Of a DNA stretch of 64,000 nucleotides, positions 9,030-18,097 are shown piece after piece. How positions within the stretch are numbered: position 1 is the first letter of the stretch; every line of letters starts with the position of its first letter. A model generated the notes under the pieces. That model did no database searches, was not told where the DNA came from, and saw only the letters and a program-made list of their open reading frames with translations. A program made the position numbers and the translations under genes. The DNA is from Thalassovita autumnalis (GTDB taxonomy: Bacteria > Pseudomonadota > Alphaproteobacteria > Rhodobacterales > Rhodobacteraceae), in NCBI RefSeq assembly GCF_001458255.1, contig NZ_CYSB01000027.1, positions 1 to 64,000 on the forward strand. The letters run 5' to 3'.

Positions 9030-10046
9030 TTAGCCGCGACGACGGCGTGAGCTGCGGCGCGCCGGGGCCTCGGCGCTGTCGCCGGTGCCATCCGAGGAGG
9101 AGGAGAAACCGCCAAGCGCTTCGGCCACCTGTTCCAGGGTTGGGCGCGGGCCGCGTTCGCGGCTTTCCAGTGCGGCGCGCATCGCCGAGAGGTGTTCCGC
9201 CATGGTGCCGCAGCAGCCGCCAATGATGGTGGCGCCCGCATCCCGAGCCAGCACGGCATATTCCGCCATCAGTTCAGGCGTGCCGTCATAGTGGATGTGG
9301 CCATCGACATACTTCGGAATGCCGGCGTTGCCTTTGGCGATGAAGGGACGCTCAGACCCCTGCGCGGCAAAACCCAGAACGGTGCGCATCAGATCGGCCG
9401 CCCCAACGCCGCAGTTGGCGCCAAAGGCCAGTGGCGGGTTCGGCAGTTTTTCCACCATGTCGACCATCTGCGCCGAAGTCACGCCCATCATGGTGCGCCC
9501 GGCGGTGTCAAAGCTCATGGTACCGCACCAGGGCATGTCCGCCAGGGCAAAAGCTTCGGCAGCGGCTTTGTATTCCTCGGGGGCGGAAATGGTTTCCAGC
9601 CACAGCACATCGGCGCCGCCCTCTTTCAGGCCCTCGGCCTGCTCATGGAAGATCTCAACCGCCATTTCATGGGTCATCGGGCCCATCGGCGCAAAGATAT
9701 CACCGGTTGGTCCAACGCTGCCCGCAACGATGATGTCACGATCCGAGGCATCTGCAACCTCACGGCCAATCTCGGCGGCCATACGCGACAGTTCGCGGGC
9801 CCGGTCGCCTGCGTCATGCAGTTTCAGGCGCGAGGCATTGCCGCCAAAGCTGTTGGTCAGGAACAGATCACTGCCTGCATCCACCGCCAGCTGGTACAGC
9901 TTCTTAATGCGGTCAGGGTGCTGTTCGTTCCACAGTTCCGGCGCATCGCCGGATTGCAGGCCCATGTTGAACAGGTTGGTCCCGGTCGCCCCGTCGGCCA
10001 GCAGCCAGTCGCGGGTTTCAAGGATACGGGAAAGGGCGTTGGTCAT
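9030..10046 (-). CDS. bmt: Homocysteine S-methyltransferase (betaine-homocysteine/MetH module type)
   Basis: The 338-residue protein is a Hcy-binding TIM barrel. The zinc ligands sit in GANCG (about residue 210) and in GGCCGT near residue 285. The ADGATGTNLFNMGL opening and LTNSFGGNASRL are typical of this family. It methylates homocysteine to methionine; the donor could be betaine or, more likely given the free corrinoid protein at 5440-6138, methylcobalamin on that protein as in a split MetH. A TTG start at 10058 is possible, but ATG 10046 with GGA upstream is preferred. The C-terminal 45 residues are Ser/Arg-rich and look disordered. The methyl-THF and reactivation modules are not in the window. 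Confidence 0.92.
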   Translation of the reverse strand: MTNALSRILETRDWLLADGATGTNLFNMGLQSGDAPELWNEQHPDRIKKLYQLAVDAGSDLFLTNSFGGNASRLKLHDAGDRARELSRMAAEIGREVADASDRDIIVAGSVGPTGDIFAPMGPMTHEMAVEIFHEQAEGLKEGGADVLWLETISAPEEYKAAAEAFALADMPWCGTMSFDTAGRTMMGVTSAQMVDMVEKLPNPPLAFGANCGVGAADLMRTVLGFAAQGSERPFIAKGNAGIPKYVDGHIHYDGTPELMAEYAVLARDAGATIIGGCCGTMAEHLSAMRAALESRERGPRPTLEQVAEALGGFSSSSDGTGDSAEAPARRSSRRRRG

Positions 10047-10149
10047 CGCTTGGTCCAATATAGAAATGGGGTCATTCGCCTAACGGCGGATTCGCGGGAA
10101 GCTATAGAGATAAGGGCCAAAGGCCAAGGGCGCTGTGGCGGAAACGACA

Positions 10150-10174
10150 AAACGCGGCGAGAACCGCCGCGTTT
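10150..10174 (-). terminator. Hairpin terminator after the DUF1476 gene
   Basis: A ten-base-pair stem (10150-10159 with 10165-10174) has a five-base loop. On the minus strand it is followed by a T-rich stretch (TTTGTCGTTT), 24 bases past the stop of the DUF1476 gene. Confidence 0.7.
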
Positions 10175-10197
10175 CTCAGCATTTTTCGGGTGTGGGC

Positions 10198-10515
10198 TTA
10201 TTCAGCTTCGCGCATCAGCTGCGCCTTGGCTTCTGCCAGCATTTCAGCGCGTTTGCCGCGGATCACCTCTGCTTCGACCTTGCCTTCCAGATCTGCCACC
10301 ACTTTGCGGATCACATCTTCGTGGCCGGCCTCTTCGAAATCGGCTTTCACCACGGTCAGCGCGTAGCTTTCTGCCGCCTCACCGCTCAGGCCCTGCTGTT
10401 TTGCAGACCAAAGGCCCAACAGCTTGTTCGCGCGCGCCTCGGCCTTGAATTTGGTCTCTTCATCATGGGCGAACTTGGCTTCAAATGCGGTTTCGCGTTC
10501 TTCAAAGGTGCTCAT
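10198..10515 (-). CDS. DUF1476 protein, F1-ATPase inhibitor zeta subunit
   Basis: The 105-residue, charged, all-helical protein matches the alphaproteobacterial zeta subunit (DUF1476). The N-terminal FEERETAFEAKFAHDEETKF is the inhibitory segment described in Paracoccus denitrificans, where zeta blocks ATP hydrolysis by the F1 motor. The middle RANKLLGLW and the C-terminal helical bundle also fit. It lies near purC and purS as in many alphaproteobacteria; the reason for that linkage is unclear. AGGGA precedes ATG 10515. Confidence 0.93.
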   Translation of the reverse strand: MSTFEERETAFEAKFAHDEETKFKAEARANKLLGLWSAKQQGLSGEAAESYALTVVKADFEEAGHEDVIRKVVADLEGKVEAEVIRGKRAEMLAEAKAQLMREAE

Positions 10516-10675
10516 TCACGTTTTCCCTTATTGTTTAATCACTTCCTGACACAAGCCTGGGTCGCTTCATATGATACAGATCAAAGCACGCTGACGCCAG
10601 TTTTCAACCTTGTTTTGATCTAAAACCAGACCGGTTTGGCCCGTTGGACTCAGGACAGAGATATAAGGGGTCACC

Positions 10676-11170
10676 ATGACAGTTTTTTCCCGCCTTCTGG
10701 GGCGCAGCGGAACATCCTCGCAACCCTCGGCCGAACAGGCCGTCGCAGAGGCGCTGGATCTGGCGGTGTTACCCGTCGAAGCGCGTGCGGTTCTGGCCCC
10801 TGCAGTGCTGACCATGGCCTCTGACGGGCGCGCCACTGAGGCTGAGATGGCTCTGTTGCAGAACCTCTGTGCTTTCAGCCCGATTTTTGCCCGCTTGCCA
10901 GAGGGCGCCGTTTTGGCGCTGATCGAACGGATCCTGGCCGATCTGCAAGAGGCAGGTGCTGAGCCGGTGATCGAAAACTGCGCTGAGGTGCTGCCGATGG
11001 AACTGCGCGAAACCGCGTTTTGTTTCGCCATGCGGGTGGCCATGGTGGACGGCGTTCTGGCGCACCGGGAAAAACAGGCGCTGTCAGAAATTGCCGAACG
11101 CTTCGCCATGCCGGATGAGGTGGTTGGCCGCATCATTGATGTGGTCGGCATGTTGCAGCGCGCGGCTTAA
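10676..11170 (+). CDS. TerB-like domain protein
   Basis: The 164-residue helical protein has the two acidic repeats typical of TerB-like domains: MASDGRATEAEMALLQNL (about residues 46-63) and AMVDGVLAHREKQALSEIA (about 124-142). In other TerB proteins the equivalent acidic residues bind metal. Single-domain TerB proteins of this size are common in Rhodobacteraceae with unknown function and do not by themselves imply tellurite resistance. It diverges from the DUF1476 gene. No signal peptide. Confidence 0.85.
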   Translation: MTVFSRLLGRSGTSSQPSAEQAVAEALDLAVLPVEARAVLAPAVLTMASDGRATEAEMALLQNLCAFSPIFARLPEGAVLALIERILADLQEAGAEPVIENCAEVLPMELRETAFCFAMRVAMVDGVLAHREKQALSEIAERFAMPDEVVGRIIDVVGMLQRAA

Positions 11171-11329
11171 TCCGACATTTGCTGAACAGGCGGGCAGGGG
11201 GCGCTGTGATCGCTTCGCCCGCTGTTTTTAACCCTCAAACAGCCCTCAGTGTGCTTGCGGCAAGGGCTTTGATGGCCTAAGAGGGCGCCAACCCCGGGGA
11301 CTCGGCCCCGGATCACTGACGGAGTGGTC

Positions 11330-12091
11330 ATGGCACGGCGCAAGAAAATCTACGAAGGCAAAGCAAAAACTCTGTACGAGGGCCCGGAACCCGGCACCAT
11401 CGTGCAATACTTCAAGGATGACGCCACCGCGTTCAACGCCGAAAAGAAAGACGTGATCGAAGGCAAAGGTGTTCTGAACAACATCCTGTCCGAATACTTC
11501 ATGTTGGGTCTGGCGAACGTGGGCGTTCCGACCCATTTCCTCAAACGCCTCAACATGCGTGAGCAGCTGGTGCGCTCGTGCGAAATCATTCCGCTGGAAG
11601 TGATCGTGCGCAACTACGCCGCCGGCTCCATGTCCAAACGTCTGGGCATCGAAGAGGGCACCCAGCTGCCGCGTCCGATCGTGGAATACTGTTACAAAGA
11701 GGACAAGCTGGGCGATCCGCTGGTCACTGAAGAGCATATCGCCGCCTTTGGCTGGGCCACCCAGCAGGACATGGACGATATCCTCAGCCTCGCACTGCGC
11801 GTCAACGACTTCCTCTCGGGTGTGATGTATGGCGTCGGCATCAAGCTGGTGGATTTCAAAATTGAGATCGGCCGTGTCTTTGAAGGTGATTTCCAGCGAC
11901 TGGTTGTTGCCGATGAAATCAGCCCTGACAGCTGCCGACTGTGGGATCTGGAAACCGGTGAGAAACTGGACAAAGACGTGTTCCGCCGCGACCTTGGCAG
12001 CCTGACGGACGCCTATACCGAGGTCGCGAACCGTCTGGGCCTTTTGCCGAAGAACCAGCCGCCGATGGGCAAACCGACCCTGATCAACTGA
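11330..12091 (+). CDS. purC: Phosphoribosylaminoimidazole-succinocarboxamide synthase
   Basis: PurC ligates aspartate to CAIR with ATP to give SAICAR. The 253-residue product opens with [14 protein letters not shown], has [22 protein letters not shown] in the middle and [10 protein letters not shown] and [14 protein letters not shown] toward the end, all family hallmarks. A GTG two codons upstream (11324) is in frame, but ATG 11330 has GGAG at the right distance. It is followed by a hairpin and then purS, probably as one transcript with partial termination. Confidence 0.97.
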   Translation: MARRKKIYEGKAKTLYEGPEPGTIVQYFKDDATAFNAEKKDVIEGKGVLNNILSEYFMLGLANVGVPTHFLKRLNMREQLVRSCEIIPLEVIVRNYAAGSMSKRLGIEEGTQLPRPIVEYCYKEDKLGDPLVTEEHIAAFGWATQQDMDDILSLALRVNDFLSGVMYGVGIKLVDFKIEIGRVFEGDFQRLVVADEISPDSCRLWDLETGEKLDKDVFRRDLGSLTDAYTEVANRLGLLPKNQPPMGKPTLIN

Positions 12092-12094
12092 TTA

Positions 12095-12119
12095 AACGCC
12101 CGGCTTTTGTCCGGGCGTT
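12095..12119 (+). terminator. Hairpin between purC and purS
   Basis: AACGCCCGG (12095-12103) pairs with CCGGGCGTT (12111-12119) over a seven-base loop. The trailing T-run is poor, so this is more likely a partial terminator or an RNA-processing/stabilising hairpin that adjusts purS levels relative to purC. Confidence 0.5.
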
Positions 12120-12168
12120 CCTCTATCGAACTGCAATTTTGTTAACTTCTGAGACCGGAGAAACGCAC

Positions 12169-12399
12169 ATGAAAGCTCGCGTTCACGTCATGCTGAAAAA
12201 CGGTGTTCTGGACCCGCAGGGTGAGGCCGTGCGCCACGCCCTTGGGTCGCTTGGATTTGAGGGCGTCGAAGGCGTTCGTCAGGGCAAGGTGATTGAACTG
12301 GATCTGGCCGATGGCACCTCTGAGGACACTGTTAAGGACATGTGCGAGAAGCTGCTCGCCAACACGGTGATCGAAAGCTACTCGATCGAACTGTCCTAA
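12169..12399 (+). CDS. purS: Phosphoribosylformylglycinamidine synthase subunit PurS
   Basis: The 76-residue protein begins MKARVHVMLKNGVLDPQGE and contains GVEGVRQGKVIELDL, both signature PurS segments. PurS is the small structural subunit that joins PurQ and the small-type PurL into the three-part FGAM synthase. PurQ is encoded 1.8 kb downstream; purL is not in the window. GGAG lies about ten bases before ATG 12169. Very sure. Confidence 0.97.
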   Translation: MKARVHVMLKNGVLDPQGEAVRHALGSLGFEGVEGVRQGKVIELDLADGTSEDTVKDMCEKLLANTVIESYSIELS

Positions 12400-12421
12400 G
12401 GTCTGTTTAACAGATGTCAGA

Positions 12422-12449
12422 AAGGGCGCCCTTGAGGCGCCCTTTTTTA
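12422..12449 (+). terminator. Rho-independent terminator after purS
   Basis: AAGGGCGCC (12422-12430) pairs with GGCGCCCTT (12436-12444) around a five-base loop, followed directly by a T-run. It is a strong terminator that separates purS from the exported haem-motif protein. Confidence 0.88.
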
Positions 12450-12587
12450 TGCGCATTTGGCGAGAGTTTGAGAGAGTTGCTTGCGCATGGGTTGTGTTTT
12501 TCGATTGATTTCGTGCGCGCCTAGGTGGTATTGTGGGGCCAGCTGAAGGGGCCCAGCTGTTTCTTACTCAATTTCTGAGGTCCTTTA

Positions 12588-14003
12588 ATGCTGAAAACCT
12601 ATTCCCTAGCTGCGGCCGCTTTGGCCGCCTTCGTTAGCTCGGTCGGTGTAAATACAGCCCGCGCCGAGGTGACTTTTCCAAATGATGTCTACGTAACCTG
12701 CCCGATAACCCCGGGCGATTTGCACCAATGGGCCCGCTACGGCAGCGAAGGCCCCAACGGCCCCTTCAATCCCCCTGACAGCGATCTGTTCAACGACGAT
12801 ACCAACTGCGATTTCTACCGTTGGGGCGCGCAGATGTTTCTGTTTCTGACCAGCCCCAACACGGCGCATCCGGGGTATGTCTTTGACGGGCCGTTTTTCT
12901 ATGACGTGATCAATCACGGCAATGATGACTTCACCTTTGAGCAGTTTCTGGGCGATGCGCCTAATGCCTTTGTGGTGCGCGGCCTGAAAGGGGACGAAGC
13001 CATCGGTGGCACCGGTCAGGCGGGCGGCGGCGATGTGCTGCTGTCGCAGAAAGGATCGCTTACCTATTATGGCATCCACGTGAATGAGGCCTATGCCGAA
13101 TACCTCACTGCGCAAAAGGCCGGGCAGCTCAGCGGCGCACTTAACACCAATTTCCCCAGTGACCAGCCTGAGATGGAGGAGCTGCAGAATGTGATTGGCA
13201 AACAGCTGCCCTATGCTGAGGCGCTGGTGCTTGAATTGAAAACCTCCTGGGTGGATGCCCGCACGGTGGATGCCTCACGCTATCTGGTGATCAACGCCGA
13301 AGTCCCCGCTTTTGATCGCAGCAGCGCAACCGATTGGCCGCAGACGGGCACCGAAACCATGCCACTGGCGATGGTGGGGATGCATGTGGTTGGCACCGCC
13401 AAAGGGCATCCCGAAATGATCTGGGCCAGTTTCGAACATATCGATAACGCACCGAACCTCAGCTACTACTATATGACCTCGGCGCGTCAGCCTGCCTTGG
13501 CGATGCCTGACACGGCGGGGAACTGGACCTTCTTTGATGCCATGCCGCCGGCCGGAACCTCGCCGATGATTGCCACGGTGGCGGCCACCAGTGACACAGG
13601 CATTGCTGCGGTTGCGGGCAAAACCATTGGCCCGGTCAGCGTGGTGCAGATGAACCCATTTGGTTTGGCGCCGGAGGATATGAATACGGCGCTGGCCAAT
13701 TCCGACCTGGTTTCGCTCAACGGATCGCTGCTGAACATGTTGCAGCAGCGGGGGGATGTCCGGGGCAATTACTATCAGATCGGCAGCATCTGGACGCAGA
13801 AAGGGCAAATGCCCACGGGTGACAGTGATCCCAACATTCGCGGCGGTGATCGGCTGGCCAACTCAACCCTGGAAACCTTTCACCAATACCCGGATGAGAA
13901 CAACGGTTTCCAGTCCAAGAACTGTTTCCTGTGCCACAGCACCTCCAGCGACTCGGACCTGAAGATCAGCCATATCTACAGTGGTCTGCAGCCGTTGCCC
14001 TAA
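12588..14003 (+). CDS. Exported protein with a C-terminal CxxCH haem motif, family not recognised
   Basis: The 471-residue product has a Sec signal peptide with likely cleavage after TARA (residue 26). The mature part is rich in Asp, Gly and aromatic residues and has few cysteines: one in VTCPITPGDL, one in DDTNCDFYRW, and the pair in NCFLCHS (Cys446, Cys449, His450), a classical c-haem attachment motif 22 residues from the C-terminus. I do not recognise a fold. It could be a monohaem c-type cytochrome or a periplasmic enzyme with a haem-bearing tail. It lies between purS and purQ but has its own terminator upstream and 188 bases of promoter space, so it is probably not co-transcribed with them. 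Confidence 0.8.
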   Translation: MLKTYSLAAAALAAFVSSVGVNTARAEVTFPNDVYVTCPITPGDLHQWARYGSEGPNGPFNPPDSDLFNDDTNCDFYRWGAQMFLFLTSPNTAHPGYVFDGPFFYDVINHGNDDFTFEQFLGDAPNAFVVRGLKGDEAIGGTGQAGGGDVLLSQKGSLTYYGIHVNEAYAEYLTAQKAGQLSGALNTNFPSDQPEMEELQNVIGKQLPYAEALVLELKTSWVDARTVDASRYLVINAEVPAFDRSSATDWPQTGTETMPLAMVGMHVVGTAKGHPEMIWASFEHIDNAPNLSYYYMTSARQPALAMPDTAGNWTFFDAMPPAGTSPMIATVAATSDTGIAAVAGKTIGPVSVVQMNPFGLAPEDMNTALANSDLVSLNGSLLNMLQQRGDVRGNYYQIGSIWTQKGQMPTGDSDPNIRGGDRLANSTLETFHQYPDENNGFQSKNCFLCHSTSSDSDLKISHIYSGLQPLP

Positions 14004-14239
14004 TCTGGCACAAATCGACGGCAAAAATGCCGCCTCAGGGGGCTGAAAGCGCCCCCAAATGGCGACAATTACGCCGCAAGTGCAAATCGCGCCCGCGCTG
14101 GGCTTGATCCGCGCGGGCGTGCATCGTATCAGGCCCGCAGTTCAACTGCGACGCTTGGCCGTCGCCGCCATCCGCTAGGGGCTGAGGGGGGCGCTCTCCC
14201 TCATCACGCTGAGATGGCCCAAGCATGGAGAATGCCGCG

Positions 14240-14908
14240 ATGAAAGCCGCCGTCATCGTTTTCCCTGGATCCAACTGTGACCGTGATTTGGCCGTTGCCT
14301 TTGAGCAGGCAGGTGCTGATGTCACCATGGTCTGGCACAAGGACACTGACCTGCCTGAGGGCGTCGATATTGTCGGCATTCCCGGGGGCTTCTCCTTTGG
14401 TGACTACCTGCGCTGCGGCGCGATCGCGGCCAATTCGCCGATCTGCCGTTCGGTGGTGAAACACGCCGAACGCGGCGGTTACGCGCTGGGCATCTGCAAC
14501 GGGTTTCAGGTGCTGACCGAAACCGGCCTGCTGCCGGGCGCGCTGATGCGCAACGCCGGGCTGAAGTTCATCTGCAAACAGGTCGGTCTGCAGGTTGCGA
14601 CCGCGGACAGCGCCTTTACCTCGGGCTACAGCCAAGGCCAGGAAATCACCATTCCCGTGGCCCATCACGACGGCAACTATAACGCCGATGCCGAGCTGCT
14701 GGCCCGTCTGAAGGGCGAAGACCGCGTGGCCTTCACCTACACCGACAACCCCAATGGCTCGGACGGCGATATCGCCGGCATCCTGTCGGACAACCGCCGG
14801 GTGCTGGGCATGATGCCCCACCCCGAGCGGTCGGTGGATGAACGCCACGGCGGCACCGACGGATCGGCAATGTTCCGCAGTCTGATGGACCAATTGGTCA
14901 CAGCCTAA
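14240..14908 (+). CDS. purQ: Phosphoribosylformylglycinamidine synthase subunit PurQ (glutaminase)
   Basis: PurQ hydrolyses glutamine and channels ammonia to PurL for FGAM formation. The 222-residue class I amidotransferase has the nucleophile in GICNGFQVL (Cys about 87), the oxyanion region [14 protein letters not shown] and the catalytic His/Glu in [10 protein letters not shown]. The product starts [16 protein letters not shown]. The frame is open five codons upstream, but ATG 14240 gives the family's start. It is followed by a strong terminator. Confidence 0.97.
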   Translation: MKAAVIVFPGSNCDRDLAVAFEQAGADVTMVWHKDTDLPEGVDIVGIPGGFSFGDYLRCGAIAANSPICRSVVKHAERGGYALGICNGFQVLTETGLLPGALMRNAGLKFICKQVGLQVATADSAFTSGYSQGQEITIPVAHHDGNYNADAELLARLKGEDRVAFTYTDNPNGSDGDIAGILSDNRRVLGMMPHPERSVDERHGGTDGSAMFRSLMDQLVTA

Positions 14909-14921
14909 GCGACAGATCTTG

Positions 14922-14943
14922 CAGCCCCCTCGGGGGCTGTTTT
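14922..14943 (+). terminator. Rho-independent terminator after purQ
   Basis: CAGCCCC (14922-14928) pairs with GGGGCTG (14933-14939) across a four-base loop, followed by TTTT. Confidence 0.88.
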
Positions 14944-14953
14944 ACTTTGGGGC

Positions 14954-16738
14954 ATGTCTGAGCTGCCCACCTCCAAATCCCCGACACCTGCTGCATCGCT
15001 GCGCCGGACCCGCCTAACCTCCTGGCGGGTGCGTTTGGCGCTGGCTTTGCTGTTTGTGATGGCGGTGATCACCATTGTGGTCACCAACAAACTGCTGACC
15101 GATCGTTTCACGGAAAACACCCGTAACCGGGCCGAGCTGCGATTGGCGCTTTATTCCGGCAACCTGCTGTCTGAGCTGCGCCGCAACGCCATTGTGCCGC
15201 AGCTGCTGTCGCGGGACCCGGCACTGATCGGGGCGCTGAATTCGTCTGACTACTCAACCTCGACCCAGCGCCTGATCTCCTTTGTCGAAGAAATCGGCGC
15301 CGCCTCACTGATGTTGCTGGATTCCGATGGCCGCGCGGTGGCCGCAACAGATCGCAACCGGCTGGGCAGCCAACACCGCTCGGACCCCTATTTTGTCAAC
15401 GCCATCCGCGCCAGCGAGACCCTGTTTACCGTGTTGGAAACCGAAACCGGTGGCTATAGTTTTATCTACTCGCGCCGGATTGAGGAACAGGGCAACACGC
15501 TGGGCGTGATCATGGTGGAGGTTGATCTGCACAAGTTCGAACGCGCTTGGGCGGGCATTTCGGACGCGGTGCTGGTCACCGACAGCACCGGCACGATCAT
15601 CCTGGCCACCGAACCGCGCTGGCGGTCAAAAACCGAGGGTGAGGCGCTGGCCCAGGCACCGGCGCAATCGGCCATTCAGCGCGCCATTCAGGCCACCGCA
15701 GATTGGACCACCTTGCCGGCAGATGCCTATGTGCAGGGTAAGGCCGTGATGCGGATGGAAAGCCGCATTCCCTTCCGTGGCTGGCACATCGCCAGTTTCA
15801 CCACCTACGAAAGCGTTCGTGACAAGGTGAACGGCGTTCTGGCGCTGGAGATTATGGGATTCGCCATGCTTCTGGCGCTGGCCTTCTATGCGCTCAGCCG
15901 CAAGACTGCCGGTCGCCTGATGTTGTTCCAGCGGGAATCGGCAGAGCTTCGCGCATTGAACGCAAGGCTACAGCGGGAAATCGCCGAACGCGAAAAGGTC
16001 CAACAGACCCTTGCCGTGGCCGAACAGACGCTGGCGCAATCGTCGAAACTGGCCGCGCTGGGTGAGATGTCAGCGGCCGTCAGCCATGAGCTGAACCAAC
16101 CGCTGGCGGCGATGCGCACCTATCTGGCGGGCGCGCGCCTGCTGCTCAATCGCAATCGCCCCGAAGAGGCGCTGTCGTCCTTCCAGCGGATCGACGATCT
16201 GATTGATCGGATGGGGCAGATCACCCGCCAGCTGAAATCCTATGCGCGCAAAGGCGGCGATCAGTTTACCCCTGTGAATATGGGCGATGCGCTGGCCTCA
16301 GCCCTGTCGATGATGGAACCACAGCTGAAGAGCCGCAAGGTGGAGATCAGCCGCGTCTACCCCGATGACCCGGTGATGGTCATGGGGGACCGGGTGCGCG
16401 TTGAACAGGTGATGATCAACCTCCTGCGCAACGCCTTGGATGCCACCCAATCGGTCGATGAGCCGCAGATCGAACTGCTGCTGGCTGCCGGTGAGACTGC
16501 GACGCTGACAGTGCGCGACAACGGGCAGGGGATTGATGACCTTGATGCCCTGTTTGAGCCCTTTTACACCACCAAACGTCCGGGGGAAGGCGTGGGGCTA
16601 GGGCTTGCCATTTCCTCGGGGATCGTCAACGACCTAGGGGGGCGCCTTTTGGCGCGTAACGCCGAGGGCGGGGGGGCTGTATTTGAGATGCAACTTCCTA
16701 TCTTGACCGGTGAAAGTGATATTGAGGCGGCGGAATAA
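14954..16738 (+). CDS. dctB: DctB-type sensor histidine kinase
   Basis: The 594-residue kinase has a first membrane helix at about residues 26-46, a periplasmic dCache-like sensor (about 50-285), a second helix (about 295-315), a coiled linker (LRALNARLQREIAEREKVQQ), HisKA with AAVSHELNQPLAAM and a HATPase domain with LLRNALDAT, DNGQGI and GVGLGLAISSGI. This layout and the SHELNQPL spelling match DctB, the C4-dicarboxylate sensor. The DctD-like partner follows 14 bases later. No dctPQM transporter is in the window, so the ligand is inferred from family only. Confidence 0.88.
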   Translation: MSELPTSKSPTPAASLRRTRLTSWRVRLALALLFVMAVITIVVTNKLLTDRFTENTRNRAELRLALYSGNLLSELRRNAIVPQLLSRDPALIGALNSSDYSTSTQRLISFVEEIGAASLMLLDSDGRAVAATDRNRLGSQHRSDPYFVNAIRASETLFTVLETETGGYSFIYSRRIEEQGNTLGVIMVEVDLHKFERAWAGISDAVLVTDSTGTIILATEPRWRSKTEGEALAQAPAQSAIQRAIQATADWTTLPADAYVQGKAVMRMESRIPFRGWHIASFTTYESVRDKVNGVLALEIMGFAMLLALAFYALSRKTAGRLMLFQRESAELRALNARLQREIAEREKVQQTLAVAEQTLAQSSKLAALGEMSAAVSHELNQPLAAMRTYLAGARLLLNRNRPEEALSSFQRIDDLIDRMGQITRQLKSYARKGGDQFTPVNMGDALASALSMMEPQLKSRKVEISRVYPDDPVMVMGDRVRVEQVMINLLRNALDATQSVDEPQIELLLAAGETATLTVRDNGQGIDDLDALFEPFYTTKRPGEGVGLGLAISSGIVNDLGGRLLARNAEGGGAVFEMQLPILTGESDIEAAE

Positions 16739-16752
16739 GGGCCGAGAAGACC

Positions 16753-18087
16753 ATGGCAAAAGCAATGAAAATCGCCATCGTGGACGACGAACAGGATATG
16801 CGTCAGTCCATCAGCCAATGGCTGGCCCTGTCGGGCTATGACACCGAAACCTTCGCCAGCGCCGAAGATGCGCTAAAGGCGCTGGGGCCGGATTACCCGG
16901 GCATTGTCATTTCGGACATCAAGATGCCGGGCATGGACGGGATGCAGTTTCTGAAAAAACTCATGGGGTCCGACAGCGCCTTGCCGGTCATCATGATCAC
17001 TGGCCACGGGGACGTCCCCATGGCGGTTGAGGCGATGCGCGTGGGCGCGTTTGATTTTCTGGAAAAGCCGTTCAACCCTGACCGGATGACTGAGCTGGCG
17101 AAAAAGGCCACCAATGCCCGTCGCTTGACGTTGGACAACCGTGCCCTGCGCCGTGAACTGTCGGATGGTGGTCAGCTGATGAAGAAGCTGATCGGCTCCG
17201 CCCCGGCGATGGAACGTCTGAAAGAGGATATTCTGGATCTGGGTCAGGCCGACGGACATGTGCTGATCGATGGTGAAACCGGCACCGGTAAGACCTTGGT
17301 GGCCCATGCGCTGCACGCGGTTGGATCGCGCGCCGGTAAGAAATTTGTGCTGCTCTCCTGCGCAGCCTGGGATGAGGATGCGCTGGCCAAACGCCTCTTT
17401 GGTCCGATGCTGCCCGAAGACAGCCAGCTGCCCGCCGTGGAAGAGGCGCGGGGCGGCACCTTGGTTCTGGAAGACGTCGAAGCGCTGAGCGACAGCCTGC
17501 AGGCGCGCCTCTTGTCGTTTATCAATGATCAGGGCACGCCGGCGGAAACCCGTGTGGTGGCGATTTGCAACATGCAGGAACAGGACCGCACCTGCGAAGA
17601 CGCGCTGCGCTCGGATCTGTTCTACCGTCTGGCCGCGTTGCGCATCACCCTGCCGCCGCTGCGCCAGCGCGGCGAGGATATCCTGACCCTGTTCACCCGC
17701 CTTAGCGAACAGTTTGCCGAGGAATACGGCTGCGATACGCCGCAGGTGTCAGCCCAAGAAGCCGCGCAGCTGTTGCAGGCCCCCTGGCCGGGCAATGTGC
17801 GCCAGCTGATCAACCTGGCAGAACGTGCGGTGCTGCAATCGCGCCGTGGGTCGGGCACCATTGCCTCGCTCCTGATGTCGGATCATGAGGATATGCAGCC
17901 GGTGATGACCACCGAAGGCAAACCACTGAAAGAATATGTTGAAGCGTTTGAGCGGATGCTGATCGACAACACCATGCGCCGTCACAAAGGCTCCATCGCG
18001 TCAGTGATGGAGGAGCTTTGCCTGCCACGCCGGACGCTGAATGAGAAGATGGCGAAATACGGCCTCGCCCGTGCGGATTACCTCTGA
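16753..18087 (+). CDS. dctD: DctD/NtrC-type response regulator lacking the GAFTGA loop
   Basis: The 444-residue protein has a receiver domain (phospho-acceptor Asp55 in VISDIKMPGMDG), an AAA+ domain with Walker A GETGTGKT (174-181), and a C-terminal Fis-type helix-turn-helix (GSIASVMEELCLPRRTLNEK). Two things are odd. The stretch between LFG (about 215) and GGTLVLED (about 234) has no GAFTGA motif, the loop that contacts sigma-54; and the Walker B region reads LVLEDV rather than the usual LFLDEI. Loss of GAFTGA is known in Rhodobacter capsulatus NtrC, which works with sigma-70. Whether this protein still activates sigma-54 is doubtful. Confidence 0.9.
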   Translation: MAKAMKIAIVDDEQDMRQSISQWLALSGYDTETFASAEDALKALGPDYPGIVISDIKMPGMDGMQFLKKLMGSDSALPVIMITGHGDVPMAVEAMRVGAFDFLEKPFNPDRMTELAKKATNARRLTLDNRALRRELSDGGQLMKKLIGSAPAMERLKEDILDLGQADGHVLIDGETGTGKTLVAHALHAVGSRAGKKFVLLSCAAWDEDALAKRLFGPMLPEDSQLPAVEEARGGTLVLEDVEALSDSLQARLLSFINDQGTPAETRVVAICNMQEQDRTCEDALRSDLFYRLAALRITLPPLRQRGEDILTLFTRLSEQFAEEYGCDTPQVSAQEAAQLLQAPWPGNVRQLINLAERAVLQSRRGSGTIASLLMSDHEDMQPVMTTEGKPLKEYVEAFERMLIDNTMRRHKGSIASVMEELCLPRRTLNEKMAKYGLARADYL

Positions 18088-18097
18088 GATCTGCGCA

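Noticed and set aside
9192-10448. 418-residue plus-strand frame antisense to the homocysteine methyltransferase
   Set aside because: Mirror of a well-supported gene and of the DUF1476 gene; no start signal.
10676-11170. Tellurite resistance role for the TerB-like gene
   Set aside because: Single TerB-like proteins of this type occur widely without other ter genes; only the TerB-like fold is supported.
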